DNA from: K189A clade bacterium
GTDB lineage: Bacteria; Pseudomonadota; Gammaproteobacteria; Pseudomonadales; Azotimanducaceae
Direction: 5' to 3'
NCBI GenBank assembly: GCA_902613475.1
Contig: CACMHG010000005.1
Coordinates: 16,001 to 80,000 of the forward strand
Length of the DNA: 64,000 bases
Shown here: piece by piece, positions 11,905 to 22,378 of the stretch
Layout: each line of letters begins with the position of its first letter
Position numbering within the stretch: the first letter of the stretch is position 1
Made by a program: the position numbers and the translations under genes
Notes under the pieces: model-generated
The model's input: the letters and a program-made list of their open reading frames with translations, nothing else
Told to the model about the DNA's origin: nothing
Database searches by the model: none

Positions 11905-12276
11905 ATGGCAACAATAAGCCAGTTAGTACGAAAGCCGCGAAAGCGCAAAGTCGTAAAAAATATCGTTCCCGCATTGCAGGCTTGTCCGCAGCGTCGTGGT
12001 GTTTGCACACGTGTTTATACGACTACACCAAAGAAGCCTAACTCAGCACTGCGCAAGGTATGTCGTGTTCGGTTGACCAATGGGTATGAAGTAACCTCAT
12101 ACATCGGTGGTGAAGGACATAATCTGCAGGAGCACTCAGTTGTCCTTATTCGCGGTGGCCGAGTGAAAGATCTGCCCGGCGTGCGCTATCACACTGTACG
12201 TGGATCGCTAGATACTTCGGGTGTCGCCGATCGTCGCCAAGGTCGTTCAAAGTACGGCGCTAAGCGACCAAAGTAG
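11905..12276 (+). CDS. rpsL: 30S ribosomal protein S12
   Basis: A 123-residue S12 from the ATG ([15 protein letters not shown]). A TTG six bases upstream is closer to the AGGAG site (5-base spacing against 11) and may also be used. The decoding-centre segment [18 protein letters not shown] keeps the lysines whose substitution gives streptomycin resistance, and [13 protein letters not shown] is also wild type. S12 monitors codon-anticodon pairing. It opens the str operon. Confidence 0.97.
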   Translation: MATISQLVRKPRKRKVVKNIVPALQACPQRRGVCTRVYTTTPKKPNSALRKVCRVRLTNGYEVTSYIGGEGHNLQEHSVVLIRGGRVKDLPGVRYHTVRGSLDTSGVADRRQGRSKYGAKRPK

Positions 12277-12348
12277 AATTACACAAACCAAACTGTTCTC
12301 AGTAAGGCCCTGAAACGTTCAGGGGATACCTGAAGCAAGGAGAAAACC

Positions 12349-12819
12349 ATGCCAAGACGTCGAGTCGTCGCAAAACGGGAAGTACTTCCCGATCCTAAAT
12401 TTCATAACCAAGTGATTGCTAAGTTCATTAACCACGTCATGGTTAGCGGCAAGAAAGCAGTTGCCGAGCGTATCGTCTACGGCGCCCTTGACCGCGTAAA
12501 TGCCCGAGACGGTGCTGACCCCGTTGAGACATTCGAAAAGGCACTCGATGCCATCGCACCCATGGTCGAGGTTAAGTCTCGCCGGGTGGGCGGTGCAACG
12601 TATCAAGTGCCCATTGAGGTCCGACCATCGCGCCGTAATGCCCTCGCCATGCGCTGGCTTGTGGACAGCGCCAGGTCACGCAGCGAAAAGTCCATGGCCG
12701 CACGCCTTGCTGGAGAGCTGATGGACGCAGCTGATGGTCGCGGAAGCGCCGTGAAGAAGCGCGAAGATACACACCGTATGGCTGAGGCGAATAAAGCGTT
12801 CGCACACTACCGCTACTAA
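12349..12819 (+). CDS. rpsG: 30S ribosomal protein S7
   Basis: A 156-residue S7, which nucleates assembly of the 30S head and contacts E-site tRNA. It starts [18 protein letters not shown] after an AAGGAG site, and the beta-hairpin region [18 protein letters not shown] is present. S7 is the autogenous regulator of the str operon in E. coli. fusA follows 33 bases downstream. Confidence 0.98.
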   Translation: MPRRRVVAKREVLPDPKFHNQVIAKFINHVMVSGKKAVAERIVYGALDRVNARDGADPVETFEKALDAIAPMVEVKSRRVGGATYQVPIEVRPSRRNALAMRWLVDSARSRSEKSMAARLAGELMDAADGRGSAVKKREDTHRMAEANKAFAHYRY

Positions 12820-12852
12820 GCGAGTTACTCACTCAACACAGCAGTATTTTCT

Positions 12853-14973
12853 ATGGCCCGCACCACGCCTATACATCGCTACCGCAATATAGGCATCGTC
12901 GCCCATGTGGATGCGGGCAAAACCACCACCACAGAACGCGTTCTGTTCTACACCGGAATCTCTCACAAAATGGGGGAGGTTCATGATGGCGCTGCCGTCA
13001 TGGACTGGATGGAACAAGAGCAGGAACGTGGCATTACCATCACCTCTGCGGCGACCACATGTTTTTGGTCAGGTAGTGACAAGCAGCACGAAGAACATCG
13101 GATCAATATCATCGATACCCCTGGCCACGTTGACTTCACGATTGAAGTCGAGCGCAGCCTGCGGGTGCTTGACGGTGCAGTAGTTGTATTTTGCGGCACT
13201 TCGGGCGTCGAGCCGCAGTCGGAAACAGTGTGGCGGCAGGCGGATAAGTACGAAGTGCCCAGGCTGGTCTTTGTTAACAAGATGGATCGCCAAGGCGCAG
13301 ACTTTGATCGAGTGCTGGAACAAATAAAGGATCGGTTGGGTTCGCAGCCCGTACCGATTCAGATGGCCTGGGGATCAGAAGAAAATTTCCGAGGAGTAAT
13401 AGACCTCGTTTCGATGCAGAGTATTTCGTTCAGCGAAGACGACAAGGGGTTAACGCTGACACGAGGCGATATCCCGCCGGATCTTTTAGATGCGACAGCA
13501 GAGCAGCGAGAACTTTTAGTAGAGGCAGCTGCGGAAGCCAATGACGAGCTCATGGAGCAGTATCTTGAAGGCGGCGAGCTCTCCGAAAGCGAAATCAAAC
13601 AGGGTTTACGTTTACGAGTACTCGCCAACGAAATTGTGTTAGCAACCTGTGGCAGTGCGTTTAAGAACAAGGGTGTACAACCCATGCTCGATGCGGTGAT
13701 CGACTACTTACCGGCGCCAACAGAAGTCAAAGCCATCGAGGGTGAATTAAAGGACGGTACTATCGCCCAGTGCGAGGCTGAAGACGAAGCATCTTTTGCA
13801 GCACTGGCCTTCAAAATAGCGACAGATGCATTCGTCGGAACGCTGACGTTTTTTCGCGTCTACTCGGGCGTATTGAAAACCGGCGATCAGGTGCTGAATC
13901 CAATCAAAGGTAAGCGCGAGCGCATCGGCCGCATGGTGCAAATGCATGCGAATAATCGGGAAGAGATCGCTGAAGTGCGTGCTGGCGATATCGCCGCCGT
14001 CATTGGTCTCAAGGATGTGACCACTGGCGAAACTTTGTGTGCGAAAGAGCACGAGATCACGCTCGAACGTATGGAATTCCCTGAGCCGGTCATAGCCGTA
14101 GCCGTTGAACCCAAGTCTGTCGCTGACCAAGATAAACTCACTCAAGCACTGGCCAAACTGGCTCAAGAAGACCCGTCCTTTCGTGTGGAGACTGACAAAG
14201 ATACAGGTCAAACCATCATCTCAGGCATGGGTGAACTGCATCTTGAGATCATCGTTGACCGCATGAAGCGAGAGTTCAGTGTGGCGGCCAATATTGGTAA
14301 GCCCCAGGTGTCATACCGAGAAACAATTCGCGATAGCGTCGAGCGCGAAGCCCAGTTTATTCGCGAAGCTGGCGGCCGCGGTCAATACGGACATGTGCGC
14401 CTGCGAATTGAGCCATTAAAGGACGACGATGGTCAGTACGCCTACGAGTTCTTCAACGAGAGTTCCGAAGGTGATATTCCAAAGGAGTATATCGACGTAA
14501 TTGATCAGGGGATTCAAGATCAGATGCGAAATGGCGTCCTAGCAGGGCATCGCTTGATGGGTATTCGAGCCACTCTTACCGGCGGCTCTTTCCACGAGAC
14601 CGATTCATCGGATATGGCGTTCAAGATTGCTGCCTCGATGGCGCTGCGCGAGGCCGTGCTCGCGGCGAATCCAGCTCTGCTCGAACCCGTAATGAATGTA
14701 GAGGTCGTGACTCCAGAAGAATTCATGGGCGATGTGGTTGGTGATCTCAATCGACGCAGAGGACTGATTTCTGGAATGGACGACAGTCCATCCGGCAAAG
14801 TTGTGCGCGCAGAGGTGGCGCTATCAGAAATGTTTGGCTATTCCACGGATTTACGCAGTCGAACGCAGGGACGCGCGACATACACAATGGAGTTTGTGAA
14901 TTACACCGAAGTCCCGCAGAACGTTATGGATAAATTAGGCGTCCGTCGCCCAGGATTGCAACCGCCCAACTGA
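12853..14973 (+). CDS. fusA: Translation elongation factor G (str-operon copy)
   Basis: A 706-residue EF-G. GTPase motifs are clear: [15 protein letters not shown] (P-loop), ERGITI (switch I), DTPGHVDFT and NKMDR. The domain IV loop [14 protein letters not shown] keeps the histidine that reaches the decoding centre. This is the canonical translocase, next to rpsG. A second EF-G of a different subfamily is encoded at 54833-56917. Unlike most relatives no tuf gene follows; the next gene is rpsJ after 601 bp. Confidence 0.97.
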   Translation: MARTTPIHRYRNIGIVAHVDAGKTTTTERVLFYTGISHKMGEVHDGAAVMDWMEQEQERGITITSAATTCFWSGSDKQHEEHRINIIDTPGHVDFTIEVERSLRVLDGAVVVFCGTSGVEPQSETVWRQADKYEVPRLVFVNKMDRQGADFDRVLEQIKDRLGSQPVPIQMAWGSEENFRGVIDLVSMQSISFSEDDKGLTLTRGDIPPDLLDATAEQRELLVEAAAEANDELMEQYLEGGELSESEIKQGLRLRVLANEIVLATCGSAFKNKGVQPMLDAVIDYLPAPTEVKAIEGELKDGTIAQCEAEDEASFAALAFKIATDAFVGTLTFFRVYSGVLKTGDQVLNPIKGKRERIGRMVQMHANNREEIAEVRAGDIAAVIGLKDVTTGETLCAKEHEITLERMEFPEPVIAVAVEPKSVADQDKLTQALAKLAQEDPSFRVETDKDTGQTIISGMGELHLEIIVDRMKREFSVAANIGKPQVSYRETIRDSVEREAQFIREAGGRGQYGHVRLRIEPLKDDDGQYAYEFFNESSEGDIPKEYIDVIDQGIQDQMRNGVLAGHRLMGIRATLTGGSFHETDSSDMAFKIAASMALREAVLAANPALLEPVMNVEVVTPEEFMGDVVGDLNRRRGLISGMDDSPSGKVVRAEVALSEMFGYSTDLRSRTQGRATYTMEFVNYTEVPQNVMDKLGVRRPGLQPPN

Positions 14974-15123
14974 CTCATCTAAAAATTGCCCATACTGTCC
15001 GTGGCTACCGTAGCCGTTATTAACGGCCAGATTGCGATGAACATAGGTCTGCGCTTCGCGATTTGCAGATACGCTTTGGTGGTAAGCGCCGGTGTCGCCG
15101 CTCGAGTTTTCGACGAGTAGCAC
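14935..15123 (-). other. Short antisense reading frame, possibly a gene remnant
   Basis: A GTG-started 62-residue frame on the - strand whose last 39 bases overlap the 3' end of fusA. It reads LLVENSSGDTGAYHQSVSAN near its start, with varied protein-like composition and codons like those of the neighbours. The frame is open for a few codons before the GTG, then meets TAG. The other - frame just upstream (reading DYLLFVDSLRSNEP) is also open, as if one coding sequence had been shifted. I do not recognise a family. It could equally be chance in a non-coding leader. Confidence 0.2.
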
Positions 15124-15431
15124 AAAATAGGTTCGTTTGACCGCAGACTATCAACGAACAACAAGTAGTCGATAGTCGCGCAAATTCACTACTCCGAGGG
15201 TTCTTGCCAGACGCCGGGAAGACGGCAATTTTCCGGACATCTGTGGTTGCTACGTTGCCAGGCAGGCTGTAGAATTCGCGGCCCTTGACCGGGGAGGAGG
15301 CTGCGCGAAGAGCGCCTTCCGCCGCCCGCAGGACAAGAAACCCGCCTACCGCAGCTTTGTAGGACGCCCACAAAAGGGCTTACGGCGAAGATGTGGGAAC
15401 GTTTGAAAGCGGGAAAATGGATGTTGCCTAA

Positions 15432-15467
15432 CCTACGACGCTACCGTTCATCTGGGTAGATCGTAGG
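15432..15467 (+). promoter_or_regulatory. Strong hairpin in the rpsJ leader
   Basis: CCTACGA (15432-15438) pairs with TCGTAGG (15461-15467), and inside it CTACC (15441-15445) pairs with GGTAG (15555-equivalent bases 15455-15459), leaving a 9-base loop. The total is 12 base pairs with a small internal bulge. In E. coli the S10 leader contains hairpins used by L4 for attenuation and translational control. This hairpin lies directly upstream of the boxA-like site. Confidence 0.5.
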
Positions 15468-15476
15468 CTCAGCAAT

Positions 15477-15488
15477 CGCTCTTTAACA
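15477..15488 (+). promoter_or_regulatory. boxA-like NusB/S10 recognition sequence before rpsJ
   Basis: CGCTCTTTAACA matches the rrn boxA core GCTCTTTAACA at all 11 positions. The NusB-S10 heterodimer binds boxA RNA in rRNA antitermination, and S10 (NusE) is the product of the gene starting 87 bases downstream. The order hairpin then boxA resembles the boxB-boxA order of rRNA leaders. The match is read directly; a regulatory role is inference. Confidence 0.55.
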
Positions 15489-15574
15489 GGAGAAAAGCCC
15501 ATCAAGCCTCGCGACGAGCGATAGTCTCGCGCGCGGGTGATAGGCGACTTTTAAATCGGGTTTGGAGTTCGTCA

Positions 15575-15886
15575 GTGCAGAACCAGCGTATTCGCATTCA
15601 CTTAAAGGCATTCGATCATCGCCTCATCGACGTATCGACGCAGGAAATCGTCGATACGGCGAAGCGCACTGGTGCGCAGGTACGTGGCCCTATTCCACTG
15701 CCCACGCGCAAAGAACGTTTTACGGTCTTGATCTCACCTCACGTGAACAAAGACGCGCGCGACCAGTATGAAATTCGCACCCATAAAAGACTCCTAGATA
15801 TTGTAGAGCCAACCGAAAAAACCGTAGACGCGCTGATGAAGCTCGATTTGGCGGCAGGGGTTGAAGTACAGATTAGTTTGAATTGA
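15575..15886 (+). CDS. rpsJ: 30S ribosomal protein S10 (NusE)
   Basis: A 103-residue S10 with GTG start 8 bases after GGAG. It is almost identical in pattern to E. coli S10 ([38 protein letters not shown]). Besides its place in the 30S head it pairs with NusB on boxA RNA and binds the NusG KOW domain. It opens the S10 operon. A boxA-like element sits in its own leader. Confidence 0.98.
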   Translation: MQNQRIRIHLKAFDHRLIDVSTQEIVDTAKRTGAQVRGPIPLPTRKERFTVLISPHVNKDARDQYEIRTHKRLLDIVEPTEKTVDALMKLDLAAGVEVQISLN

Positions 15887-16081
15887 GTTGAAGCTGTCTC
15901 GCCAGTAATGGCCAGGCAGCTTTTTATTGTTTGATACCAAAAGACTCCGATAGGGAGTCAGCGTAGGGCGTAAGCCGGGCTTTTATCCTCTACCCATGCG
16001 GGAGGCAGAGGACAAAAAGCCTGCACGCCGTTGAAGCGCAGCCGGTACAACACTGCAAGAACGCTGAAGGTAGGAAAGCCA

Positions 16082-16738
16082 ATGGCAATTGGATTGATTG
16101 GTAAAAAAAGTGGTATGACCCGAATCTTCAATGAAGAAGGTGAGTCCGTTCCAGTAACGGTCATTGAAGCGGAACCAAATCGCGTCACTCAGGTGAAGAG
16201 CCTGGATCGCGATGGTTATGCTGCAATTCAGGTAACCACCGGCGAGCGTCGCCGTAGCCGCGTCACAAAGGCAATGGCAGGTCATTTTGCCAAAGCGAAC
16301 GCGGGCAGTGGACGCGGTCTTTGGGAGTTTCGCGTAGACGAAGTTGGCGAGGTTGAACTGGGTGGCGAGCTTTCCGTCGAGCAGTTTGAGGCCGGACAAA
16401 TCGTCGACGTACAAGGCACTTCAAAGGGTAAGGGCTACGCGGGAACGATTAAGCGCTGGAACTTTCGCGGCCAAGATAATACCCACGGCAACTCGATCTC
16501 TCACCGCGCACCGGGCTCCATTGGACAATGCCAGACGCCAGGGCGCGTATTTAAAGGCAAAAAGATGTCCGGTCACATGGGTGCAGCCCGTGTCACCACG
16601 CAGAATTTAGAAATCGTTCGCGTAGACGCGGAACGCAACCTGATCATGGTCAAGGGAGCGGTACCGGGTGCGCCGGGCGGTGACGTTTGCATACGGCCTG
16701 CTGTTAAAGCACGTGCAGGCTCAGGAGATGCGAAATGA
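16082..16738 (+). CDS. rplC: 50S ribosomal protein L3
   Basis: A 218-residue L3 from the ATG that gives [16 protein letters not shown]; an upstream in-frame ATG at 16031 would add 17 residues unlike any L3. The loop reaching the peptidyl-transferase centre, [20 protein letters not shown] to [16 protein letters not shown], contains the glutamine that is methylated by PrmB in enterics. Its TGA overlaps the rplD ATG. Confidence 0.97.
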   Translation: MAIGLIGKKSGMTRIFNEEGESVPVTVIEAEPNRVTQVKSLDRDGYAAIQVTTGERRRSRVTKAMAGHFAKANAGSGRGLWEFRVDEVGEVELGGELSVEQFEAGQIVDVQGTSKGKGYAGTIKRWNFRGQDNTHGNSISHRAPGSIGQCQTPGRVFKGKKMSGHMGAARVTTQNLEIVRVDAERNLIMVKGAVPGAPGGDVCIRPAVKARAGSGDAK

Positions 16739-17340
16739 ATTTGAACCTCGCAGTAGACGGCGGCAGCGTAGAAGTCGCAGACACCGCTTTCAGCCGTGAA
16801 TATAACGAAGCCCTCGTGCATCAAGTCGTCGTGGCTTATATGGCAGGTGCTCGTCAAGGCTCGCGCGCGCACAAAAATCGCTCTGCAGTCAGTGGCGGCG
16901 GCAAGAAGCCATGGCGGCAGAAAGGCACAGGCCGCGCAAGAGCAGGTACCACACGCTCACCAATCTGGCGATCTGGTGGCGTAACGTTCGCGGCACAGCC
17001 GCAAGACCACTCCACCAAGGTCAACCGCAAAATGTATCGCGGCGCACTACAGTGCATCGTATCTGAACTGATTCGCCAAGAGCGACTGGTCGCGATTGAG
17101 TCATTCTCGGTTGAAGCCCCAAAGACCAGGACTTTGCTTGGCAAGTTGAAAGAATTAGATATATCAGGCGCGTTGATCGTCACGGAAGAAGTCGACGAGA
17201 ACCTGTACCTGGCGTCTCGCAACGTCAAAAGCATTGATGTACGCGATGTCGAAGGCATAGATCCTGTCAGTCTGATCAGCTACGAAAAAGTGCTGATCAC
17301 GGTCCCAGCGCTGAAGAAGTTAGAAGAGGTGCTCGCATGA
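16735..17340 (+). CDS. rplD: 50S ribosomal protein L4
   Basis: A 201-residue L4 overlapping rplC by 4 bases (ATGA). The long loop lining the exit tunnel reads [20 protein letters not shown] and has no change at positions known for macrolide resistance. In E. coli L4 represses its own operon by attenuation and at translation of rpsJ, so the leader hairpin at 15432 is a possible target. Confidence 0.98.
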   Translation: MNLNLAVDGGSVEVADTAFSREYNEALVHQVVVAYMAGARQGSRAHKNRSAVSGGGKKPWRQKGTGRARAGTTRSPIWRSGGVTFAAQPQDHSTKVNRKMYRGALQCIVSELIRQERLVAIESFSVEAPKTRTLLGKLKELDISGALIVTEEVDENLYLASRNVKSIDVRDVEGIDPVSLISYEKVLITVPALKKLEEVLA

Positions 17341-17633
17341 ACCAGGAACGTATTTTTACGGTGCTGCGAGAGCCGCACATTACTGAAAAGGTATCTGTGC
17401 AAGGCGAACTGGCGAATCAATACGCATTCAAAGTTGCGCCGGACGCGACCAAGGTCGAGATCCGCGCTGCAGTCGAGAGCATTTTTAGCGTGTCTGTCAC
17501 CAAGGTGACCACAGCAAACGTTAAAGGCAAGCTGCGCCGCACCATGCGCGGTATGTCACGGAAAAAGAATTGGAAAAAAGCATACGTCACAGTAGCTGCG
17601 GGCCAAGAGCTCGACTACATGGTGGCGGAATAA
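17337..17633 (+). CDS. rplW: 50S ribosomal protein L23
   Basis: A 98-residue L23 overlapping rplD by 4 bases. It lies at the tunnel exit, where it docks trigger factor and SRP. The start [18 protein letters not shown] and the C-terminal [20 protein letters not shown] tunnel loop are typical. Confidence 0.97.
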   Translation: MNQERIFTVLREPHITEKVSVQGELANQYAFKVAPDATKVEIRAAVESIFSVSVTKVTTANVKGKLRRTMRGMSRKKNWKKAYVTVAAGQELDYMVAE

Positions 17634-17643
17634 GGGTTAAGGC

Positions 17644-18471
17644 ATGGCAGTTGTAAAGGCAAAACCAACCTCCGCAGGGCGCCGTTTCGTCGTCAAGGTC
17701 GTAGATTCGGAGCTGCACAAAGGGGCGCCGCATAAAGCCCTGATCAGCCCGCAGAAAAAATCCGGCGGTCGTAACAACGCCGGGCGTATTACCACACGTC
17801 ATCGCGGGGGTGGCCACAAACAGCACTATCGAACAATCGATTGGAAGCGCAGCAAGGACGGTATCCCGGCTGTAATCGAGCGCTTGGAGTACGACCCCAA
17901 CCGAACCGCCAACATCGCTCTTTTGAAGTATGCCGATGGCGAGCGCCGCTACATTATCGCGCCCAAGGGCGTGCATGCGGGTGACCCCATCATGAGTGGG
18001 CCATCCTCACCGATTAAGCCCGGCAATGCATTGGCCATTCGAAATATCCCCGTAGGCAGCGTGATCCACTGTGTGGAGTTGAAGCCCGGTAAGGGCGCGC
18101 AAATGGTTCGCAGTGCCGGCGGCTCCTGTCAGCTAGTAGCGAGAGAGGGCAGTTACGCAACGCTGCGTATGCGCTCTGGCGAGATGCGCCGGGTACTGAG
18201 CGAGTGCCGTGCGACTCTCGGTGAAGTGGGCAACAGCGAGCACAGCCTACGTTCCTTGGGTAAGGCCGGTGCGAAGCGCTGGCGCGGCGTAAGACCTACC
18301 GTTCGCGGTGTGGCGATGAACCCAGTAGATCACCCTCATGGTGGTGGTGAGGGTAAGACCTCTGGCGGACGTCACCCGGTGACACCTTGGGGTGTTCCAA
18401 CGAAGGGACACAAGACCAGAAAGAACAAGCGCACTGACGATCTTATCGTTCGTCGTCGCGGCAAGCGCTAA
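17644..18471 (+). CDS. rplB: 50S ribosomal protein L2
   Basis: A 275-residue L2, needed for subunit association and peptidyl-transferase activity. The C-terminal segment [20 protein letters not shown] with the essential histidine is intact, followed by the basic [19 protein letters not shown] tail. It starts 10 bases after rplW. Confidence 0.98.
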   Translation: MAVVKAKPTSAGRRFVVKVVDSELHKGAPHKALISPQKKSGGRNNAGRITTRHRGGGHKQHYRTIDWKRSKDGIPAVIERLEYDPNRTANIALLKYADGERRYIIAPKGVHAGDPIMSGPSSPIKPGNALAIRNIPVGSVIHCVELKPGKGAQMVRSAGGSCQLVAREGSYATLRMRSGEMRRVLSECRATLGEVGNSEHSLRSLGKAGAKRWRGVRPTVRGVAMNPVDHPHGGGEGKTSGGRHPVTPWGVPTKGHKTRKNKRTDDLIVRRRGKR

Positions 18472-18495
18472 GCAAGCGTTAAAGGAGAGCGGTAA

Positions 18496-18771
18496 GTGCC
18501 TAGATCACTATTTAAAGGCCCCTTCGTCGACACTCATCTGTTGAAGAAGGTCGAGAAAGCAGTCGAAAACAACGAGCGCCGACCCATAAAAACTTGGTCA
18601 CGACGCTCCATGGTCATGCCAGAAATGGTCGGGCTCACGATCGCTATCTACAACGGTCGCCAGCATGTACCGGTGGTGATCAATGAAGACATGGTAGGCC
18701 ACAAGTTAGGCGAATTTGCGCCAACGCGAACCTATCGCGGTCACGCGGCAGATAAGAAAGCCAAGCGCTAA
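18496..18771 (+). CDS. rpsS: 30S ribosomal protein S19
   Basis: A 91-residue S19 with GTG start after AAAGGAGAG. It contacts S13 and the A-site finger in the 30S head. [20 protein letters not shown] and the [16 protein letters not shown] signature are clear. Confidence 0.97.
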   Translation: MPRSLFKGPFVDTHLLKKVEKAVENNERRPIKTWSRRSMVMPEMVGLTIAIYNGRQHVPVVINEDMVGHKLGEFAPTRTYRGHAADKKAKR

Positions 18772-18797
18772 AGCGGCGAAGGAATCAGAGGAAGACG

Positions 18798-19133
18798 ATG
18801 CAAGTCAGTGCCATAGCAAAACGCCTACAAATTTCTCCGCAAAAAGTGCGGCTAGTGGCTGATCAGGTGCGCGGCAAACCCGTGGCAGATGCCCTAGATA
18901 TCCTTAACTTCAGTACGAAGAAGGGTGCGGTACTCGTGAAGAAAACGGTTGAGTCCGCCATAGCCAATGCCGAGCACAATGAGGGTGTTGACGTAGACGA
19001 TCTGCGAATTTCAGAGATCTATGTCAACGAAGGCATGACGATGAAGCGCATACGTCCACGCGCGAAAGGAAGAGCAGACCGAATTTTAAAGCGTAGCTGT
19101 CACATCACAGTGACGGTATCGGATACGGAATAA
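18798..19133 (+). CDS. rplV: 50S ribosomal protein L22
   Basis: A 111-residue L22. Its extended hairpin lines the exit tunnel near L4; the segment [20 protein letters not shown] at the C-terminus is the tip region and carries no deletion of the kind seen in macrolide-resistant mutants. Confidence 0.97.
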   Translation: MQVSAIAKRLQISPQKVRLVADQVRGKPVADALDILNFSTKKGAVLVKKTVESAIANAEHNEGVDVDDLRISEIYVNEGMTMKRIRPRAKGRADRILKRSCHITVTVSDTE

Positions 19134-19142
19134 GAGAACAGT

Positions 19143-19802
19143 ATGGGTCAAAAAGTACATCCAACCGGTATTCGCCTTGGCATCGTCAAGGATCACACCT
19201 CAGTCTGGTATGCGGACAAAAAGAGTTATGCAGACTATCTGCTTAATGACTTGGAAGTGCGTCAATACCTGCGCAAGCGCCTCGCTGACGCTTCCGTAGG
19301 TCGGATTGAGATTGCGCGGCCAGCGCAAACCGCTCGGGTAACGGTCCACACCGCACGTCCCGGTATTGTTATCGGTAAAAAAGGTGAGGACGTCGATAAG
19401 CTGCGCAAGGAACTTTCCAAGCGTATGGGTGTACCTGTTCACATCAACATCGAAGAAATTCGTAAGCCTGAACTCGATGCAGTCTTGGTTGCACAAAATG
19501 TTGCCCAGCAATTAGAGCGCCGGGTGCAGTTTCGTCGCGCCATGCGCCGGGTGATCCAAAACGCCATGCGCTTGGGTGCGGAAGGGATCAAGGTACGTGT
19601 TGCCGGTCGCCTGGGCGGCGCGGAAATCGCTCGGTCCGAGGTCTATCACGAAGGACGAGTGCCCCTGCATACGTTGCGGGCAGACATCGACTACGCGACG
19701 TATGAGGCGGAAACCACGTACGGAATCTTAGGCATCAAGGTTTGGATATTTAAGGGTGAAGTGATCGGATCAAACCCGCCAGCCGCGTCGCCGCAGGGAT
19801 AG
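19143..19802 (+). CDS. rpsC: 30S ribosomal protein S3
   Basis: A 219-residue S3 with an N-terminal KH domain ([20 protein letters not shown]) that binds mRNA at the entry channel and a C-terminal domain with [15 protein letters not shown]-type sequence. It is slightly shorter than E. coli S3 (233) at the C-terminus. Spacing to rplV is 9 bases. Confidence 0.97.
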   Translation: MGQKVHPTGIRLGIVKDHTSVWYADKKSYADYLLNDLEVRQYLRKRLADASVGRIEIARPAQTARVTVHTARPGIVIGKKGEDVDKLRKELSKRMGVPVHINIEEIRKPELDAVLVAQNVAQQLERRVQFRRAMRRVIQNAMRLGAEGIKVRVAGRLGGAEIARSEVYHEGRVPLHTLRADIDYATYEAETTYGILGIKVWIFKGEVIGSNPPAASPQG

Positions 19803-19865
19803 ACAAGTTACAGGACAAGATCAGCCCGTGTGAGCGGGGCAAGTATCAGATAGTTAAGAACGAAG

Positions 19866-20279
19866 ATGTTACAGCCGAAAAGAACGAAATTTAGAAAGAT
19901 GCACAAGGGCCGCAATCGCGGTCTGGCATTGCGAGGCTCCAAAGTCAGCTTTGGCGAGTTTGGCTTAAAAGCCGTTGGTCGAGGTCGAATGACAGCGCGC
20001 CAAATTGAGGCTGGTCGTCGGGCCATGACGCGTCGTATTCGTCGTGGCGGCAAAATTTGGATCCGCGTGTTTCCAGACAAGCCAATTACCAAGAAGCCTC
20101 TGGAAGTCCGCCAAGGAAAGGGCAAGGGCAGCGTCGAGTACTGGGTTGCATTGATTCAGCCGGGCAAAGTGCTCTACGAGATGCAGGGAGTGCCCGAAGA
20201 TGTGGCGCGCGAAGCATTAAGCCTCGCCGCGGCAAAGCTGCCATTCAAAACAGTATTCGTGAAACGGACGGCGATGTAA
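19866..20279 (+). CDS. rplP: 50S ribosomal protein L16
   Basis: A 137-residue L16 that helps position A-site t[22 protein letters not shown] and the Arg-rich [20 protein letters not shown] segment identify it; the latter contains the arginine that can be hydroxylated by RoxA in E. coli. Its stop overlaps the rpmC start (TAATG). Confidence 0.98.
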   Translation: MLQPKRTKFRKMHKGRNRGLALRGSKVSFGEFGLKAVGRGRMTARQIEAGRRAMTRRIRRGGKIWIRVFPDKPITKKPLEVRQGKGKGSVEYWVALIQPGKVLYEMQGVPEDVAREALSLAAAKLPFKTVFVKRTAM

Positions 20280-20470
20280 TGAAGGTCCAAGAAATTCGAG
20301 AAAAAAGTAAGGACGAGCTGCAGGCGGAGATTTTGCGTTTGCAGCGAGAGCATTTCTCGCTGCGCATGCAAAGAGCCAGCGGGCAGTTGGGCCAGACCCA
20401 CCTGCTAAAAGAGGTACGTCGCGATATCGCTCGAGTCAAAACAGTGATGAAGGAGACGCAAGATGTCTGA
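20279..20470 (+). CDS. rpmC: 50S ribosomal protein L29
   Basis: A 63-residue L29 starting at the ATG that overlaps the rplP stop by one base. It reads [18 protein letters not shown] and folds as an antiparallel helical hairpin beside L23 at the tunnel exit. A longer in-frame extension into rplP exists but is only the alternate frame of rplP. It overlaps rpsQ by 8 bases. Confidence 0.95.
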   Translation: MKVQEIREKSKDELQAEILRLQREHFSLRMQRASGQLGQTHLLKEVRRDIARVKTVMKETQDV

Positions 20471-20741
20471 TGCCCCAGAGGTGAAAGCGAGCAACCCGCG
20501 CGCCGTATCAGGCGTCGTGGTCAGTGATCGCATGGAAAAGAGCATTACTGTGAAGGTAGAGCGTCGGGTGAAGCACCCGGTCTACGGCAAGTTTGTGCGG
20601 AAGTCGTCGAAGATTCACGCGCACGATGAAAACAACGATTGCAACGTGGGCGATACGGTAACCGTAGTGGAGTGCCGTCCCCTTTCCAAGACAAAGACTT
20701 GGACGCTGCAGAGCATTGACGTTCGATCTACGGGAGTCTAA
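20463..20741 (+). CDS. rpsQ: 30S ribosomal protein S17
   Basis: A 92-residue S17, an OB-fold protein that binds 16S helix 11 and is a primary assembly factor. The signature [20 protein letters not shown] is present. It is about eight residues longer than E. coli S17 at the N-terminus. Confidence 0.97.
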   Translation: MSDAPEVKASNPRAVSGVVVSDRMEKSITVKVERRVKHPVYGKFVRKSSKIHAHDENNDCNVGDTVTVVECRPLSKTKTWTLQSIDVRSTGV

Positions 20742-20747
20742 CGAGCC

Positions 20748-21116
20748 ATGATTCAGACAGAAACAATGCTGGAAATCGCTGATAACAGCGGGGCTCGCAA
20801 AGTCCAGTGCATCAAGGTGCTGGGCGGCAGTCACCGCCGTTACGCCGGTATCGGAGACATTATTAAGGTGACGGTGAAGGAAGCAATTCCTCGTGGCAGG
20901 GTCCGAAAGGGGCAGGTCATGGACGCCGTTGTGGTTCGCACTCGTAAGGGCGTGCGCCGTCAAGACGGTTCTTTGATCAAGTTTGATCAAAACGCAGCGG
21001 TTTTGTTGAACGCCAATAAGCAGCCCATCGGCACCCGTATCTTTGGGCCGGTGACTCGCGAGCTTAGATCCGAGCGTTTTATGCGCATCGTCTCGTTGGC
21101 ACCCGAAGTTCTTTAG
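20748..21116 (+). CDS. rplN: 50S ribosomal protein L14
   Basis: A 122-residue L14 that bridges to the 30S and is the docking site of RsfS (encoded at 38070 in this window). [20 protein letters not shown] and the C-terminal [12 protein letters not shown] are diagnostic. First gene of the spc operon in E. coli; here it follows rpsQ by only 6 bases. Confidence 0.98.
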   Translation: MIQTETMLEIADNSGARKVQCIKVLGGSHRRYAGIGDIIKVTVKEAIPRGRVRKGQVMDAVVVRTRKGVRRQDGSLIKFDQNAAVLLNANKQPIGTRIFGPVTRELRSERFMRIVSLAPEVL

Positions 21117-21181
21117 GTAGTAGGCGGTCAGCGTTTACGTGATTGGAATGAGTTGAGAAGAGATTCGTAAGAGATAACGGC

Positions 21182-21496
21182 ATGTTGAAGATCAAAAAAA
21201 ATGACGAAGTGATCGTGATCGCTGGTCGTGACAAGGGCCGACGTGGTGAAGTGCTGCGTGTGCTCAAAGACGGTCGTTTGATGGTTTCAGGCATCAATAT
21301 GGTGAAGAAGCATAAGCGCCCGAACCCAAATTCCGGTGACCAAGGAGGCATCGTGCCTCAAGAGGCGCCGATTCAGGCTTCAAATGTTGCCATTTGGAAC
21401 CACGAGGCCGAAAAGGCTGACCGTATAGGTTTGAAAATCGAAGAGGGACGCAAAGTACGTATCTTTAAGTCCAACGGCAAAGAGATTGATGAATAG
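21182..21496 (+). CDS. rplX: 50S ribosomal protein L24
   Basis: A 104-residue L24 with an N-terminal KOW motif ([20 protein letters not shown]). It starts 50S assembly by binding the 5' end of 23S RNA. The rplE ATG follows two bases after its stop. Confidence 0.97.
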   Translation: MLKIKKNDEVIVIAGRDKGRRGEVLRVLKDGRLMVSGINMVKKHKRPNPNSGDQGGIVPQEAPIQASNVAIWNHEAEKADRIGLKIEEGRKVRIFKSNGKEIDE

Positions 21497-21498
21497 CA

Positions 21499-22038
21499 AT
21501 GGGTAAATTATACGAACGTTACCGCAGTGAGATCCGGCCGCAGCTGCAAAAAGATTTGGGAATCGCAAACCCAATGGCTGTGCCAAAGATCACCAAGGTC
21601 ACACTGAACATGGGTGTGGGCGAAGCTATTGCCGACCGCAAAGTGATGGAATCCGCAGTAACGGATATGACGGCAATTGCGGGCCAGCAACCGGTGATCT
21701 GTCTGGCACGCAAGTCTGAAGCAGGATTCAAAATTCGCGAAGGCTATCCCATTGGCTGCAAGGTCACCCTGCGCAGTGAGCGCATGTACGACTTTATCGA
21801 GCGTCTCGTGGATATCGCGATTCCTCGCATACGTGATTTTCGTGGACTAAACCCGAAGGCCTTTGACGGTCGCGGCAACTTCAGCATGGGTATCACCGAG
21901 CAAATCGTTTTCGCGGAAATCGATTACGACAAGATCGACAAAATTCGTGGCATGGACATCTGCGTGACCACCACAGCACAAACAAATGAAGCGGCACTTG
22001 AACTATTGAAAGCGTTCAAGTTTCCGTTCCGTTCATAG
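21499..22038 (+). CDS. rplE: 50S ribosomal protein L5
   Basis: A 179-residue L5, which carries 5S rRNA into the central protuberance and touches P-site tRNA. The motifs [10 protein letters not shown] and [20 protein letters not shown] are present. Length equals that of E. coli L5. Confidence 0.98.
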   Translation: MGKLYERYRSEIRPQLQKDLGIANPMAVPKITKVTLNMGVGEAIADRKVMESAVTDMTAIAGQQPVICLARKSEAGFKIREGYPIGCKVTLRSERMYDFIERLVDIAIPRIRDFRGLNPKAFDGRGNFSMGITEQIVFAEIDYDKIDKIRGMDICVTTTAQTNEAALELLKAFKFPFRS

Positions 22039-22062
22039 AATTAGCGGGATAAGAGGCTAAGA

Positions 22063-22368
22063 ATGGCTAAACGATCCATGATCGAACGAGAAAAGAAGCG
22101 CACCCGGGCACGAGCTAAGTACGGTGCCAAGCGAGATGCGCTCCGAGCAATCATTGCCGACAGAAACGTTAGCGATGAAGAGCGTTGGGAGGCCCAGCTA
22201 AAACTGCAGGCGCAGCCAAGAGACGCGAGCCGGTCGCGACAACAGCGTCGATGCGGACTCACTGGTCGTCCTCATGCGGTTTATCGAAAATTCGGACTAT
22301 CGCGCAACATGCTTCGCGAAGCGGCAATGCGCGGCGATGTTCCGGGTCTGGTCAAGGCAAGCTGGTAG
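22063..22368 (+). CDS. rpsN: 30S ribosomal protein S14
   Basis: A 101-residue S14 of the long, zinc-free type: the short form's CxxC pairs are missing. [21 protein letters not shown] and [20 protein letters not shown] identify it. It sits in the 30S head near S3 and S10. Confidence 0.97.
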   Translation: MAKRSMIEREKKRTRARAKYGAKRDALRAIIADRNVSDEERWEAQLKLQAQPRDASRSRQQRRCGLTGRPHAVYRKFGLSRNMLREAAMRGDVPGLVKASW

Positions 22369-22378
22369 GAAATAAATC

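Larger units (their letters stand above)
14974..15574 (+). other. Gene-free interval in the usual position of tufA
   Basis: 601 bases between fusA and rpsJ with no convincing + strand gene. None of the frames shows an EF-Tu motif such as the P-loop or NKCD box, so no tufA relic is visible. The last 150 bases look like a structured leader: a strong hairpin at 15432-15467, a boxA-like site at 15477-15488 and a GGAG ribosome-binding site at 15563-15566. The first 200 bases contain the weak antisense frame listed separately. Confidence 0.6.

Noticed and set aside
15020-15373. Long - strand frame in the fusA-rpsJ gap
   Set aside because: Arg/Cys/Ser-rich translation in its second half, no ribosome-binding site and no family resemblance; kept only as part of the possible relic note.
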